Shown piece by piece: positions 9,448-24,886 of a stretch of DNA of 64,000 bases (its first letter is position 1; each line of letters begins with the position of its first letter). Made by a program: the position numbers and the translations under genes. This DNA is from Fistularia commersonii (Eukaryota; Chordata; Actinopteri; Syngnathiformes; Fistulariidae): NCBI GenBank assembly GCA_037954325.1, contig JBBMNZ010000026.1, forward strand, positions 6,079,501-6,143,500, given 5' to 3'. Below the pieces are notes generated by a model. It was given only the letters and a program-made list of their open reading frames with translations, was not told the DNA's origin and ran no database searches.

Positions 9448-11430
9448 TGCCCCCCGGGCAGCCCCCCTTCTATCCCCCTCCTCATTTTCCGGCTGGTGAT
9501 TTGCTTGCTGTTCGGTTTTTCATGGAGTCTGAGCAAACTTTGGCGAGCGTTTTTGTCCAGAAAAATAAGAAAAAAAAGACAATAGAATACACGATGCAGC
9601 CCGATATCATCTGACCTTTTTTTTGCACTTTTTTCGGAAAACTAATGAACATTATCCAACTGGTCGCTGAGGTGAAATAACTCCAATATTTGACCGTGAA
9701 AGAGCATAACTTAAAGCATAAATGTGTTAAATTAGGTTATCACATGTTTAAGCAGTTTAATGAATTATCTTTTTTTCTACTTTTAACACAAGATGCATCC
9801 CCTGACACCTGAAAAGGTTTAGCTCACGTTTTTGCAGGACATTACAAACCAGAAAAGTCTCATGAAAACCCAATGCGGTCCAAGCAAGCAGGCAGGCACT
9901 TCAACCCCTCTGAGGGATTTCAAACTGCTTTGCTGTTCCTCTTCAACAGGAAGTCTGCATGGAGTCCAGACGCTCAGGATCCGTCCGAACCCCAACAATC
10001 CGAAGGGAAGGGGAGACGGGGGAGCAGCAGCTGCAACGGGAAGTCAAACTGAAAAGGTTTTTAAAACACGGTCCCTTCATCTGCTGGCAGAGCAAAGTTT
10101 GCAGATTTCCTAAGTTTCAAAGCAGTTTCCTAACCATTCTATCACCATTTTATTTCTATTGTATTGTATTATTATTATGGTATTATTGTCATCAGTATTA
10201 TTTTATTGTTATTACCATCAGTATTAATCTCAATTTGATTATGATCATTTCACTACCATCGTATAACCATTTTAACATCATCTTCTTCATCGTCATCATT
10301 ATTATTATTGTATTGTATTAGTAGTAGTAGTAGTATTGTCATTATTATTATCATAGTAGTATCATTATTATTCTCATTACAATTTTGCTACTGTTTTGTC
10401 TCTAAAATATCGTTTTATTTTATTTTATTGCATTATCATTATTTTTATCTTATCACTATCATGAGCATCATTATTTAATTACCAATCATAACTATTTTAC
10501 CATTCTTCTTCTTATTATTATTGCTGTTATCTTTGCGCTGTTTCGCAGGTTTTCGGTGGTTTAGGATTAAGTGGACCTGTCAATCATCCGGGAGCAGGAT
10601 TCCCCGGGACCGCTCTCATTATTGGTTGGGTGGGTGTGTGGTTGGGGCGTGGGTGAGTGGGTGGGTGGGTGTGTGTGGAGGGGGGTATCTGACTTTGTCC
10701 CGCGCTGGCAGATGGTGGGTTGAGGGAGCAGCCGAGGGGGGAGATTTACATTCATTGTCCGGGGCGCACAAACTCCAGCCAGAGACAATAGTCTCGATAA
10801 GGGGGAAGGAACCAGAGATGAAAAAAAAAAAAAAAAACTTTTTCTTTTCAGCGCCTGAAGAAAAGGATCTGATTTAAATCTTTAAATTCGCACGGATGAG
10901 ACCAGAAAATTCTGTTTTTATTTTATCTTATTTGGAAGGCTGTTTAGTGGCTGCGTTTAAAAACAAAAAAAAAACAAGGAGGAAACGGTCGCTTTCGCGA
11001 TGAGGCGTTCAAATACCAAGTTCAGAAATCCGTTAAAGTAGATTTCCGGCCCAGAACCGAACCTGGATCTGGTTCTGGATCGAACCTTCACACGGGTCGA
11101 TGAACTCCCGGCGTGCACCCCTTCTTCCACTCAAAACCATCCTTGCAGGGGTCAGAGGTCATTCCGGACCCGGATTCTGACGTCATCTTTGGGGCCCCCC
11201 GCGGGCCTCACACACACATAAATGCATTTTTTTAATATACCTTTTTTTTTTTTACATTTATTTTGCTGCTCCCTCTGCTGTTTTTCTTTGCTTTGTTGAG
11301 TTCGATCCAGATGAGCCGGTCCTCGGGTGACCCCGCCCCGGTGCGACGTCCGGTACCGTCGCGCCGGATGTTTTGGATCTGGCTGAAGTCCAAATAACGG
11401 ATGCACTTTACACCAATGAGAGCATCCATC

Positions 11431-11436
<6 letters not shown>

Positions 11437-11470
<34 letters not shown>

Positions 11471-11806
11471 TATATATACCCACCATCACCCACCACCCAC
11501 CCACACACACCCACATATGGCAGGGAGGCCCCTCCTCCTCCTCGTCCACGCAGCATCCCCGCAGCCCCTCATTCACGCGTGCAGACCGCGGCGCGCTGCT
11601 GCGAGCTTCCCGGCGCACCGGATCGAACACTTTGATCGGATCCGTCCTGGAGACAAAGGAAACAGACACACACACCTGCATATCACACACACACACACCC
11701 AAACACACACACGCATATATATATATTTCCAAATATATATATATGTACACATTTCCGGAGGACACACACTCTTTCTGAGCTGCAGAAGTTGGGTGCACCG
11801 AGGCAG

Positions 11807-11837
<31 letters not shown>

Positions 11838-11840
11838 CGC
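11437..11840. repeat. Cluster of AC, TATA and GT microsatellites upstream of ebf2
   Basis: AC repeat (11437-11466), ACACAC/TATATA patches (11668-11745) and a GT run (about 11808-11840) lie 250-650 bp before the ebf2 start codon, interleaved with unique sequence. Confidence 0.9.
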
Positions 11841-12088
11841 GCTCTGCGCTTGGACACTCGCAATCAATGATGGGATGTATTTCTTCTAATCTGTCGCGCC
11901 CCTGAGGAGAGAAGTTTGCGTGGATTGGTCGCGACACAGCCGGTTGACGTTGTTGTTGTTGTTTTTTTTTTTTTGCGGATCTTCTCCTCCGCCTCGTCCC
12001 GCGTCCTCACTTACTTCTCCCGAAGTTTCCCACGAAGACAAGAAAAAAAAAAGGGCAAAGTGAAAAAGCCTTTCCGGACTGGGTTTAA

Positions 12089-14558
12089 ATGTTCGGAATC
12101 CAGGAGCATCTGATCCGAGAAGTGAACGGATTAAAAGAGCGCGGCGTGGGAGACGAGATGGACCCGGTCCGGTCGTGGGTGCGCAACGTCGGGGTCGTGG
12201 ACGCCAATGTCGCGGCGCAAAGGTAAAAGTCCCCGCGGCTCGTTTCACACATCACACTTCACACCTCCCACGGCCGATAATCTGACCCATAATCCCGGAT
12301 AACCGGTTTGGCGGTGGCCCGTGGATTCCGCGTCCACGGTGAGCGTTTCACGCCTTTTCTGAGAAAATAACTACGAACTACTTGTTGCGAAATGAGACTC
12401 GTCTTCAAAAGTCAAACCACTTGAAAGTGATCCAATGTTGTAATGAGACAATTATTACAACGTTATTGTCATAAAGAAATGTATTTCTCTTATCACGAAT
12501 AAGACAGTTCCCTCTCGACTGGCGCATTTTAAACTTCCAGACAAGCCAAGGATTTATTTCCTCACTTTAATTCTTTCATTTCCTTTATTTTTTTTTCCTG
12601 TTCTTTCCGCAGAAATGAACCCGAACTACGTCGAACCGTTTAGTCAGTAAATCCGGATCGATTATCGGGATAAAGGGAGGAAAAACAAAATGAACAGAAT
12701 TTCAATTCCATCAGAACTCTTCGCGAAAACCGAATTAAATCAAATGCGTAATTAGTTGTGAGTGTGCTTGATCTAATAGTAATAATAATAACGTTGTAAT
12801 AACATACGGTCATTCGATTGGGTTTGTTTATTCTCGATGGAATCCACGAAAATCCAGGAAATATCGAACTTAAACAGCTCGTGAGAAAAACTTAGTGAGC
12901 TCCTGTCTATTTGTGAATATTATTATTATTTTGATTGACTCTACATAAACACCTGATGGGGTTTTTTTATTCACTCAATTAGTTACAATTTAATTACACA
13001 GTTGTATGCTGTATTATTAAAGTATTAAAAAAAAAAAAAAAACAATATTCATGAGGACCAGAAGTTGAATCAAACTTACAGATGAAATGAGACAACAAAA
13101 ATCAGACTAAAATGTTAATTTTCTTGTTGTTCTTTGTGAAAAGCCTCTGAATTTTATGGACATAAACTATATGAGCATATACATATTTATATATATGTAT
13201 AAATATGATAATACAATGAATGTTGACTTTATTTCATTTTTCCAGTGTAGAATGTGGGGGGAAATTCGAGGCCTCCACAAATGGAAGATGGAGAAGAATA
13301 ATAATATAGGTCTAAAAATCACACAGAAATGAATAATGGCCTTTTTAAAAAAAATGATGTCCTATATTTCAGGTGCATATTATTAGGTTTAACCCCCTTT
13401 TCAAAAAAAAAAAAAAATCTTTTTTTTTTTTTTTTTTTTGGAGGAAACATCTCCAGACTGGATCATGTGGGTCATGAAAAAGCTGTTTTGCCCGAAAACA
13501 GCGGCAACAGCAGAAACCCTTTGAGACCCCAGAAACCCGTTGCTGTGATTCCCGAATCCTCAGCGTGTCTCCCTGTTGTGTCCCCCCTAGCGGCGTGGCT
13601 CTGTCGAGGGCTCACTTCGAGAAGCAGCCGCCCTCCAACCTCCGAAAGTCCAACTTCTTCCACTTCGTCCTGGCGCTGTACGACAGACACGGGCAGCCCG
13701 TGGAGGTGGAGAGGACGGCGTTCGTCGACTTTGTGGAGCACGACAAGGTGTGCGATTCAACGGGCTTTTCCCTTTTCAATCTAAATTTGCACCGAATTAT
13801 CGTGCAATTTTTTTTTTTTTAATTCGTCGCTATTTTACAGCCACATAATGCAATTATGGTGCGTGAGTAACACGCAACTACGAGGCAGGTACCGAGCTTG
13901 GTCTTCCTCATCTGCAGCAAAGCCAAGCGTATCGAACAGCTGACGGCTACGTGTTTACACGAGCTCTCCCCCTCGATGTGCTCATTGATGGTGTGGGATT
14001 GAAAAAGAATATCTAATGACTAATTAGCAGCTCGCCTCATTAGGAGGACATCACCAGTTTTTTTTTTTTTTTTTTTTTCCGTTAATGCAAATTATGCATA
14101 CTTCTGTTAAGTTATACAGTGAGCTGATCATCAAAGTGTCTTTCCCCTTCGTGCCTTCTTCCCCGTACACTGCTGCGGGTGGGGTTGGGGCGAGGGGGGG
14201 GGGGGACGAATTCCTCAGGTTGGACAAGTCCAAAATAAAGACGGGCGCAGTCGAGGCTGAGAAACAGATTTAGAAAGAGGCCGAGACGGAGCCTGAGAGA
14301 GCTCGGAGAAGGGAGCCTTATGCCCGGCGCTGACAGACGGGTTTGCCTTGTGGCGAGGATAGCATGACTCTCCTCTGTGAGAGAGACACAAGAGGACGGC
14401 GTCCCTGTCAGCTGAAGTTCAAACACAGGTTTACTGTGAGTGCCGGGGAGGCGGGCGGGGGGCCGAGGGGGCAGGCCGGGTGGCAGAGCTAATGCCAGGG
14501 TTGAAAGCTGTCAGTGTGTTCCGGTGACTTCATTTTCTGCATGGTTAACCTGGCATCT

Positions 14559-14591
<33 letters not shown>

Positions 14592-17500
14592 CCGCTATGC
14601 AATTACGCGGCGGCAGAGTGATGGCATGGCGAAATAACCGTCCCTCTGAGTATATTTACCAACCTCCCGAGCAAGGCATCAATCTGCACTCTTGATATCG
14701 CGTTTTGAGCCTCCCCACTTTGCAGCCTACCTCCGTGCATTCTTAATTTCCCCACTTCTTTCCTCCGTGCAACTGTCTCCTTCTTCGCCCCCCCCCACCA
14801 ATCCTCCCCGTTTGCTCTCCTCCCCGCTCCCGTCTCTGTGATGCCTCCTGGGTTATTGGACCAGAGAGCATTCCTTTGAGACCACTTAGAAAGACCAGTA
14901 GAGGTAGAAGAAGAGGAAGAAAGGGGGGAACGTGAGACAGAGCGCGAGGGAAGGGAGAAGAAGCGCCGGAGAGCTTGGGGGAAGTAGGGATGGTAGAAAG
15001 GAAGTTTTTCTGTCAAGGTCGACTGCTGCTCAGTCTCACACACAGTACTTTCCGCTCGCTGACACACAAAAACACACACATGTTCTTAAACCGCTCGCAC
15101 CACCTTCCTGCGGAGGAGCGCCCCTTCATGTGATCCTCCGGTTTTAGCGGTTCTTATTAGACAGAATGCTCGGGCCTATGCAAAGAACACCCGGCCCAAG
15201 GTTAAGCGCTCGGCTTACCGGCACAACGCGGGGCCCCGCATGGACTTTTGAGTCAATGGCGCTCTGATCCAGGGAAGGGCAAACCCCTGGAGTTGGGAGA
15301 CTCAGTGAGCTTAGCGCCGCGCCGGGGTGGGATGCTCGCAGAGCATTAAGCGCTTACCCTCCCTCCCCTCCGGCGTACTTAACTGCATGCTCTGTGTTTG
15401 TCTTCGTCCTCACTGTCCAAGGAGCAGACGGGAGAAAAGACCAACAACGGCACGCACTACAAGCTCCAGCTCCTCTACAGCAACGGTGAGTCGGAGCGGC
15501 CGCCGGCTCGAGAGCCGACCCCCCCCTTGACCGATGGCGACGATGATGGCGAAACCCTGCGGAACTCCGGAGATGATGCGCACCTCCCGCTCGGTCGTCT
15601 TCTCGCCGTGTTCATAAATTACCACTCACTTATCGCCCTATCACTTGCTTTGCAAAATCGCTACTTGTAAACGGCACTCCCGGGCCCTCGTGGCAGGGAA
15701 ATGAGGAGCAGACCCCCCCCCCCCCCCCCCGCTTCCACCACCCCACTCCACCATCACCACCTTTCCTACCCCCCCACCCTCCCACCGAGTTTCCACATGA
15801 GATCCTGGGGGTGGGGAGGTGGTGTCGGCGGGTGGGGGGGGGGGTACAGAGAAAAAATTTTTTGGTTCCCATGAGCCAAGGCTGCCCCAGCGCTGCCGTG
15901 GCAGTGGCACCCATGGGAGGGAAGATAAAAGACATCTTCCGGAGAAACCGAAACAACACACACACAGACACACACACACTTTCTCTACATACACCAATGG
16001 AAATTCCTTTAGACCCCCCTCCTCCTCGTCCCCCAAGTGATATCAAAGGCGTCTCTATTGAGACCGTGATGAGATGGGTACAATTTAAAAAGCAATACTC
16101 TCCGAAGTCCCGGTAAAAAATAAAAAAAAAATCCCCGAATAACACCCCCCTCCATCTCAAGAAACGACTAATTTCACCCCGGTGTGATTTACGGTGGGAT
16201 ATTTGAAGCATCCAGATGTTCAGGTGTTTTGGATCTACCTGTTGGCGTGTTTCTGTTGTCTCTTTTTCCAAACGCCGGCCTTGGGAGTTGTCAGAAAACG
16301 CACGTGAGAATGTGAAAAAGTGGCAACAACGGGGTTGTAAATTCCTGCCTGGAAGCAGGATATGTCTAATAATCCTTGAAAAAAAAAAATCAAATATCAA
16401 ATAATTCCCTCTGAAACCATCACGGGAAGAAAAAAAAAGAAATATTGGCTCTGTGTTATTTTTACCCCCCTCCCATGTTTCCTGGATTTGCTTCAATTTT
16501 TTTTTTTCTCAGACATTATCACCATTTTAGCCGATTAAGATCGATTAAAAATAAAAGCTCAATTTAAAAATATCTGATCCTTAACAAAACGTGCCTCCCG
16601 TCTCTGCTCTTCTGTGTGTAGGCGTTCGCACGGAGCAGGATCTGTACGCCAGACTCATCGACTCCGTCACCAAACAGGTCGGTGACCGAAGATTCGATCG
16701 GATGTTATTTTACATTCACGGTTATTTTTGGTGAGCGATGGCATGAAACACGTTTTCTTTTTGTTTTTCCCCGTATTCGCTCAGCCCATATCCTACGAGG
16801 GACAAAACAAGAACCCGGAGATGTGCAGAGTTCTGCTGACACACGAGGTCATGTGTAGGTAAGTGTTACGCACAATGACTACATTCACAGACTCAAGCCG
16901 TAGCTGCCAAATTTGGCCCCGTGAGAACGCGTAACAGCAGAAACGGTCTTATTGGATTTCTCGGTGTGCTCCAAATGTAAATCCTAACTGCGCTTTTATG
17001 GGGTGACAGAAAGTCGAGAACGTCCAAAAGCGTTCGGAGATGGTTTCGCCCAATTCTCTAATCAATCCCGGCGACCCCGTTCATCTCGGTCGCTCCGCTT
17101 TCAACCGATCGGCTCTATATGTGATTATTTCGGGGGGTGGGGGGGTGGGGGCTTTCGTGTTACCGGACGAACCTTCCCGTCATCGTCCGCGCTCCGGTCC
17201 CGGAGCTCGCTCAGGCCGTCCGAAGACGAGAGTCCGGTCGTTATTCAACACCGCTGTAAGTCCGGATATTCCATTCAGCCGTGTCGGCTTACATGGACCA
17301 AGTGAAGGAATGAAGACGAGCGTTCGCGCACTAATTCCTAAATGATCGTACGGCTTCCGCACAATGTATCCTGAAGGGTGGGCGAACGCGGGGTTTTGCG
17401 GATTAGGACGAAAGAGAGAGCGGCCTGCGAGCGGGGAAATGACCTGAGACCCGAGGGCAGCAGCGGGAAGGTCTGGGGGGCCGGGACGCGGGGGAGAGGG

Positions 17501-20500
17501 GCCGAGATAGAGTGGGCTTCGCCATTGTGTAGCCAGCAGATGCCCGAATGTGACTCACAGCTGGCTAATAACAGAGCCGAGGAGGCAGAGGGCAAGCGTC
17601 ACAGCTGGGGAGTGAGGCCGTCTGACAGGGGGGCGGAGGGGGGCAGGGTAGGGCCAAGCTGGGACACGAGAGGGGTGAGGCGAGGTGTAGGGGTGGCAGA
17701 TGGTTAGGGGTGGGGGCACTTTTGTTATGCAGCGAAGGGGACTTTTGGGGGGGGGGGGGGGTGAGGGGATGGCCAGCAGGCTCCTTGGACAGGACTGCTG
17801 ACGAATGGTAGGGTTTTGTGGGCCGGTGTGTGTGTGTGTGTGTGTGTGCGTCGTGTGCACTGAGGCTCTGTGGGAGTTGAATTTGATTTTGAAATCAATG
17901 TGACAGATTGCCTGGCTGGCTTTTCACTTCTGAATGGTCTCTCACTGTTTGTAGGGTGTGTTGTTGTACCTTTTCTTCCTCTTTCATTCTTTTGTCTCCT
18001 CTTCCCCTCCCCTCTCATGCCTCCTTTGTGTGCGCTCCTGGATTTTGGCCGACCGCAGAGCAGAGGAGTCTGTTCCTGTGGATGTAGAAGGCCCAGACAC
18101 GCATGAATGTGTATATTTATTTATTTATTATTTATTTATTTGAACGCACTGACTCTTGTTTTCCCACCCCCCCCACCCCCCTCCCTCAGCCGCTGCTGCG
18201 AGAAGAAAAGTTGCGGAAACCGAAACGAGACACCCTCCGACCCGGTCATCATTGACAGGTAATGAGATCGAAATACGTCCCACGCGGTGTCTGTCACGCC
18301 CAAACTGATGCTTTTCTATAAGGGAGGTTTTCAATGACGGCCTTAAATGCTGGACGCCCCGGAAACCAGCATTTAAAAAACAAAATCAGTCGCAAATCAA
18401 AGTACTGGTACTTGTTCTTGTTTCGATCAAAAGCGACGCCATTTGTTCTCTCGTTAAAACGATGAAAAGAAACAACAGAAATGATCCGCTTCTTCAAGGG
18501 CCTCTTGGAAATATGTTTTTTTTTCTTCTGTTTTTGGGCTACAATCTTTAAATGAGTCTGATCTGAGTTGGCTTTGACGGGATTCGAGCTCAGAAGTCAC
18601 GATCCCGGGGGCTGCTGGAAAAGATTTAATTTCGTGACTTGACGACTGTCTTTGGGCGATCCAGGGTGAGGTTTACTCGGGCGTTGTAGCTCTCGAATCA
18701 AAATAAATAAATGACAAGCGCAACATGGAAAAAGTCAGAGCATTGGCCGAAATCTGAATTGAAAACAATGCTTCGGACCGTCGAATCAAGTTGAACACGC
18801 GTTGTAACTTTGGCTCCGTTGCTGCAACAGACGTTTATCTCATGCAGCCTCCTGTAAACATATTAGGGTTGTAACCTTATTTTTACGTATGCAATTACGT
18901 TACGTTTTTGGTGTCGCAGAAACAACAGGCGGGTTAAAGGTATGTGAGTTTACACTCAGCACCGTCACCCAAAGGAAGACTGGAAATAGAAAAACCAATT
19001 TAGTATCAAACCCACTAGCACTGATGGATAAAATGAGTGACAAATATAGTGAAGTCATAAAAGAGAATTACTGATAAAGTACATGTCTTGACCATAGAGT
19101 CCAATATGAGATAACGGTGTGAAGTCGGTCCTTTCGAAGAACGGTAGCTTTGACGGAGTATCGGCCGCAGGGTAAACTTAGATACGTGTGTTCTTTGCCG
19201 TCTTGGCGTCTCTAGGATTTCTTTCTGTTAGTTCAATAACTGCATTTACAAGATGACCTGGGACCACCAGAGGAGTACGCGTACTTATATGAGAAGCATG
19301 TGTGTCTCTCATACCAACCCGGCAGTCTTGACGTAGTCGGATGCTCAACAACGACAGCCAGTTATCTGTCTGGGAGGCGGATGACCGCGCCGTAATCGGC
19401 GTGTGTGAGGGTCTTCACGTTTCGGGGATTTCGTGGGGGGGGTTTCGCACTGTCTCCCTGGCATTAACCGGCGTGATAAATGCTTATGAGACCGCCGCGT
19501 GTGAGATGGTTTCTCTGTGATGTCACAACGCAACTTTCATCGCCTCTCCCTCCCGCAGTCTCTTCTTTCCCCCTCTCTTTCTCTCTCTTTCTCCCCGACT
19601 TTCAGAACAATTGTCTGTCTAGAAAACAGCTCGCTTCATATACGTCAAGGACCCTTTTCTCTCCCCTTCTCAGTTCAAGCTGGCTGGCTGTTGACAGTGA
19701 GTCTCAGAGGATTTCTGCTGGAGATAGTTTTCATATAACGGAAAAATTGGACTGTTGTCTTTTGAATTTTCCCAGAATGCCTCGGATCGGCTGCTTTTCT
19801 CATTTAACCGTGGCACATTATTCTTCCCCGATAACATGTCTCCGCCTCGTTCGTGCCCCCTCAGCCGCCGCCGCCACAGCTCGACCTGTGTTTGTAAGTT
19901 GCGATATCGAAGTGTTTTGAGGGGGTCCGATTCGTTCGTCGGCTCATGCGCGGCTGCAAGGGTCGATTTAAATGGAATCATTGACCTACTGTACTCTCTA
20001 ATCACACCGGGCATATCCCGTCCTTACGGGGGCTTCTCCCTCTCGATTGCTCCGCGAAATCCCCTCCTCGGGGAGCGGCTTATTAGCAGCCAGTTAATTT
20101 GCGATAAGCTCGTAGAATTTTTTTTTTTTTTTTTTTTTTTTTTGTGGCCCCCCGTGCCCTTTTATTTCACCTAGCGCGCACTCTTCGTCATCTCGCCGCA
20201 TGTATCGAGTCCATAAAACAGCAAAGAAGCAAACAAATAAACGAACGTACGCTTACGATGCACCCGCGCGTGCAAACGGATTTGCTCCGAGCGTGCGTTC
20301 CGTCAAATCCGCGCGAGGTTATTCATTTGCGCGAACGAATGTTTGTGTGATTTTCAATGTGTCTCTGTGACCCCCCGCTCTGACCTCCGCCCCGCCGCCC
20401 CGCACACGGCTCTTTAAATTATTCATGTATTTTTTTTTTTTTTTTTGCAGCTTCCATGCATTTGTGCCTGGATGTTTCACTGAGAGACACTCTGTTTCCG

Positions 20501-23500
20501 CGGCTCTGCTAATCAGCCTCCTGTGCCTGGCCCCAACACCTGTTCTCCAATTAGCATGCGGCGCGCCAGGGCCCTCTCAATCCGATTGGCCGGCCGCGGC
20601 GCTCCGGCTCTTTTCTCCTTTCGCTTCACTCCGCTTTCTCGCCTCCTTTTCCGACTCCCCCCGGCCCCGAATCTTTACTTCTCGTCGTCTACTGTGGTCC
20701 TGCCGCTCCTCATCGCCGAATTAACGGCTTTCCCTTCTTTTTTTTTTTGCCTCGACTCACCGTTTCCCCAACCCCGCCGCCCATAATTAGGCGGTGTCAT
20801 TAGGTAACCTATCCGAGCACAAGGTAGTTTGCAATTCCCCAAACGGCCGAACCCCCCCCTTTTCTAATCTGCTTTCCATATTGTTTCAGTTTTAGCTCCC
20901 CCCTTATCCCTCTTCTGCCGCACCCCCGCCGCCCTTTCTCTCTAATCCCGACTTGAGTGAAAGGAGAGGGGAGAACACAGCTGATGTGAAAGCGGGGGCG
21001 AAGGGACCGAGGGCGGAGGGAGCGAGGGACGATGGGGGGCAAGGGCGGCCGTTGACAAAGAGATCACTCAAGTTGCCTTTGGGAGGGAAAGCTATCTAAT
21101 GCCCCGCTGCCTGCTGTGTCTAATAGTTTTACAATTGTCTCATCTTAACACGGCTGATCTGTCGGGCCCACCGAACCCGATGTGACTCCTCCGTTCGGAG
21201 CACGTCTCCGACTAATAGACCCAGCCGGCTCACCGATTGGTAAGATGACTGATCAATAGGCGGATAGATTAACCGATTCCTCATGGCTCATCACCATAAA
21301 TCATTGCTAATTCTTCTCTCCCGATTATGTTGTGTATGTACTATGCTTTTAGAGAAACCCGTACGTTTGAGTCTCTCCTATCGAGCCCGGAGAAGCGCTG
21401 CAATTTTTCACGTTTTTTTAATCAAATAAAGTGAAGGCCTTTCAGCGACAGGAAAGCCTCGCGCTACTCCTTTTATAAATTTGGATTTTCGACACGACTG
21501 AATCCTAGCTGTTCTCGGCATTAACCCTCGCGGATCTGTTAATGGCGGCATTATTACCACACTGACCTCTGACAAACTATATTGGTTCTGGGCCAGAGCT
21601 GCCCCCGTCTTTATGAGCGAACTGCAGCTTTACGACGGAGACAAGCAGATGTCAGCTTCGGTATTAGTAAGAGTGGGCTGTGCGGTTTGGATTGAGAGGG
21701 GGTCAGCTTTCAGTGGGAGGGGGGAGGGGGGCGCCTTTATATTAGGCAAAGGAGCAGGGATCAATATTTGGTCATAAGGAGTGTGTGGAGGGATCCATGG
21801 CCTGGCAGTAGCCTTGTGGAGTGGAGGTTGGGAAAGAGGGGTTGGTGATCAATGGCCGGCACTATCTCACTAATTGATCGTGTTTCTAAGAGTGGTCTTT
21901 TTTAACAAGCTGGCACTCAGAGAAAAAAAAAAAGAATAATCAATAGGAATTTTCCAATCTCGTCAATATTTCGCCCCCTCACGACTCCCCCTTGAATCAG
22001 GATGAGCTCTCAAAGACTCCCCCCGGCATATTGGGGTTTTTTTTGGAAATCAAAACTGAAAAGCAAAAATTGTCTGAAATGCGTGTTTTTATGGGACTCT
22101 TAAGGGTCTCGGGCCGCTTTCAGGGATCATCATTTAACCGTCGGACCGATCATTACGCGTCCGAGGCCGTGGCGCGACTCTTAATCTCAGAACGTGAGTT
22201 GTATTGATCCGTTAGTATTCTTGTACAGGTTTGTTTTCAAGCCGTTGGGGCGATCTTTTTCGTTTCGATCGATATCCAGCGGATAGCGCTGGTTTAAGCT
22301 TCTTCATACGTTTCCCTCGTTTTATTTTGATGCATTCCGTGATCAGTTATTGATTCAGTGCCTTTTTTTCTTAAACACAAAAAGGTAGCTGAGGGTTTTG
22401 ATTCATCTCTCCGCTCTTTGCTCCACGACAGATTAATCGCTCTGGCAAGGAGGTATGCAGATATCAATTAATTTTGGGTGTAAGTGTCGCGCCTTGGCCG
22501 CCGCGGTGCTGCTGACCATCTGTTTTCATGTCAGTTCGTCCACCTGCTGGTGCCGGGCCGGAGTCGAACCAATTTAAAAAACAAACTATGTACGATGCGG
22601 AGGGCAGCCGGCCTCTGTGTATTTTAGAGTATCGCTTTCCGCCGCCGTCAAGCGGTTTTATCCCGGATCGCGCGTCTGCGGGGGAGAACACGGCCTTCTT
22701 AATGGGCGACTTTTTGGCCAAAAAGAAAATACAAGCTGCAAGTCTTTGGGAAAGAACATTAAAATATCAGCCAAAGAATAAATGTAGCAACATTTTTGGA
22801 CCGTGTCAGGGGTCAAATTCCTCCCCTTTCCCAGATGCATACTCAAGTACCAAAACGCCCTGTTAGGTCATCATACATGCACATGAGAGTTTTATGTGTG
22901 AGACAACAGTGTCATTGTCGGAGATTGTTTCTCATACACCAAGCATACGATTCTCTGTTGATACTGGCTTGTAGTACCTGCGCGAAATTTTCAATCGCAT
23001 TTTTCCCGATGCGTATTCCGGCCCGGAGGTGACATGTGGAGGGGCCACATAGGTGACGCAGAATCTGCAGATTTTCATGTTAAAGTCAAGAATCACATGT
23101 ATTCCAGTGAGCGGATATGAGTTTATAATGACCTGGGAAAACATATGTCGTCTTGTTGTGTTGTGTTTGGGGGTTTAAAAATAGAATCTGTTTTCATGAG
23201 CATGTTGAAGGCTATTTTTTTTCTTATCGCCAGAGCCCAGGCTTGCGGAAAGACTTATCGATGAGGCTGAGAAAGTTCTGTGTGGGCTGAACTCGCAGAC
23301 CCGCCTCCGATCCAAATTGCAGCTGCTGCCGCTGCTGCCGCTGCTTCTGCTGCCTGCCGGTCACATGGACGGACCGGCAGAGTTCACACGATAAATGAAA
23401 TTGGCTGGACGCCTTCGCGATAGACGATCCCGTGTGTCAGAATCTTTTGCCGTGTTAAAACAGATAGCGGTGTTAAACTTCCACCTCATGTACGCTGGAA

Positions 23501-24841
23501 CTCTCACTGAGTCTGCGCTTCATTCACACCACCTCTTTTTTTCATCTATTTTTATGGCGCTAACATCTATTTTTACTGAATTCACTGTGTGCATTCTTTG
23601 TCTGTTTAAATTTTTCCACGTGTCTCTAGCTGAGAGTCCCTGCAAAATGTTGTTACGCTTGCATAATAGCTATAAAAACTCTTGAGTCTTGCCAATATCG
23701 AGTTTATTAAACATACATAGCCACGAATACGGGCAGCAGAAACAAGAAAAATGAATGGAAGAGCCTGTATTCACGTGGTTTGAAAAAACTAAACGATTCT
23801 AGGAATTATAAGGACACAGTAATGCGTTACAGATTTGTTTTATACGGACCACATGTAGTTTTTGAGGGTTACTGACGGGTGCATTTGATGATCATCGCGC
23901 CAGGAAGGATAATTTCTCGTCGAGTCGTCGGACTAAATAACGCGATCGCGCCGACGTTATCTCGTGCGCGTTACTCCCGTTTCTGTCACACACGCGTGCA
24001 CACAGCGAGAACAAGTCAGCCGCTAAGTCAGGTCCCTCCAGTCTTCTGTCACAGGTCCCTCTCTGGTGGGCTGATACCGGACAGTCCCTCCAGACGCCCT
24101 GTCAGGAAGCTCCTCAGGCAGGGGGGGGTAAAGCAGCCCGGCGACAAGGCCCCGGGGCCGCACGCCGCCGAGTGGCGCGCAAGCTTCGACCACTGAGCAG
24201 CTGGCACGGGACCACGGGGGGATGGATCTCCCCTGGGGGGCAGAGCGAGAAGAGGAATGACACGAGGATAGACAGAGAGAGACGGCACGCCGTCTAGAAT
24301 TTCAAATTCTGACAGGTACCGAAGATTCAAACTCAAAAGTTAGATCGGTGGGAAAGCTCGGCGAGGGAAAGCCCCGTCTGCTCGGTCGCGGGTTACGAGC
24401 CGCGTTCGCGTTCCGTCACCTTTGCTCCGCTTTTCGGCCGGCGTCGGCTGTCGCGTCTTGAACCCTGACACGAGAAGTAGGCCCAGTTTGTTTTTCTTTC
24501 AGAGCCGGCGACGGGGCGGTAGGGAAACCGAGAGCGGCGGAGAGATGTTTTGACAGGAAATGGGAATGGACTACCAATTGGCTAATGTGGAGAAACAGCG
24601 GGGGGCGGAGAAGGGGGATGCGGGGGTGGTGGCGGTATTAGAAGTTTTGAGTTGCAGCTCAATAGTGCTGTGAAAGGCCCGGCGCTCCCGGAGAAGCCGG
24701 GGCACACCCTCTCATTTGTTTGGCCACTAATAGGGTTCACCTTTGCTTGAGGAGCGCTGAGATTAAGTGCAGCCACTCAGAGGATCAGAAGAGGCCAGAT
24801 TAGCATGATTTAGAGGGCATTTCTGAAACACGTGACCGTGT

Positions 24842-24886
<45 letters not shown>

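Larger units (their letters stand above)
8513..12088. other. Intergenic DNA and presumed ebf2 5' region
   Basis: No coding exon was recognised. It holds AC repeats (9008-9062, 9181-9240), a G-quadruplex run (9420-9447), ATT-rich DNA (about 10140-10520), a G-rich TGGG stretch (10630-10690) and further AC/GT and TATA repeats (11437-11840). The last 200 bp or so would be ebf2 5' UTR; the transcription start could not be placed. Confidence 0.5.

Noticed and set aside
11232..11867. Long frames in both directions across the ebf2 upstream region
   Set aside because: They are read-through of AC/GT and TATA microsatellites giving Thr-His, Cys-Val and Tyr-Ile runs.
15630..16496. Antisense open frame of 288 codons inside ebf2 intron 3
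   Set aside because: It consists largely of Gly, Val-Cys and Pro runs from G/C homopolymers and AC repeats. No domain, no splice partner and no credible start context were seen.
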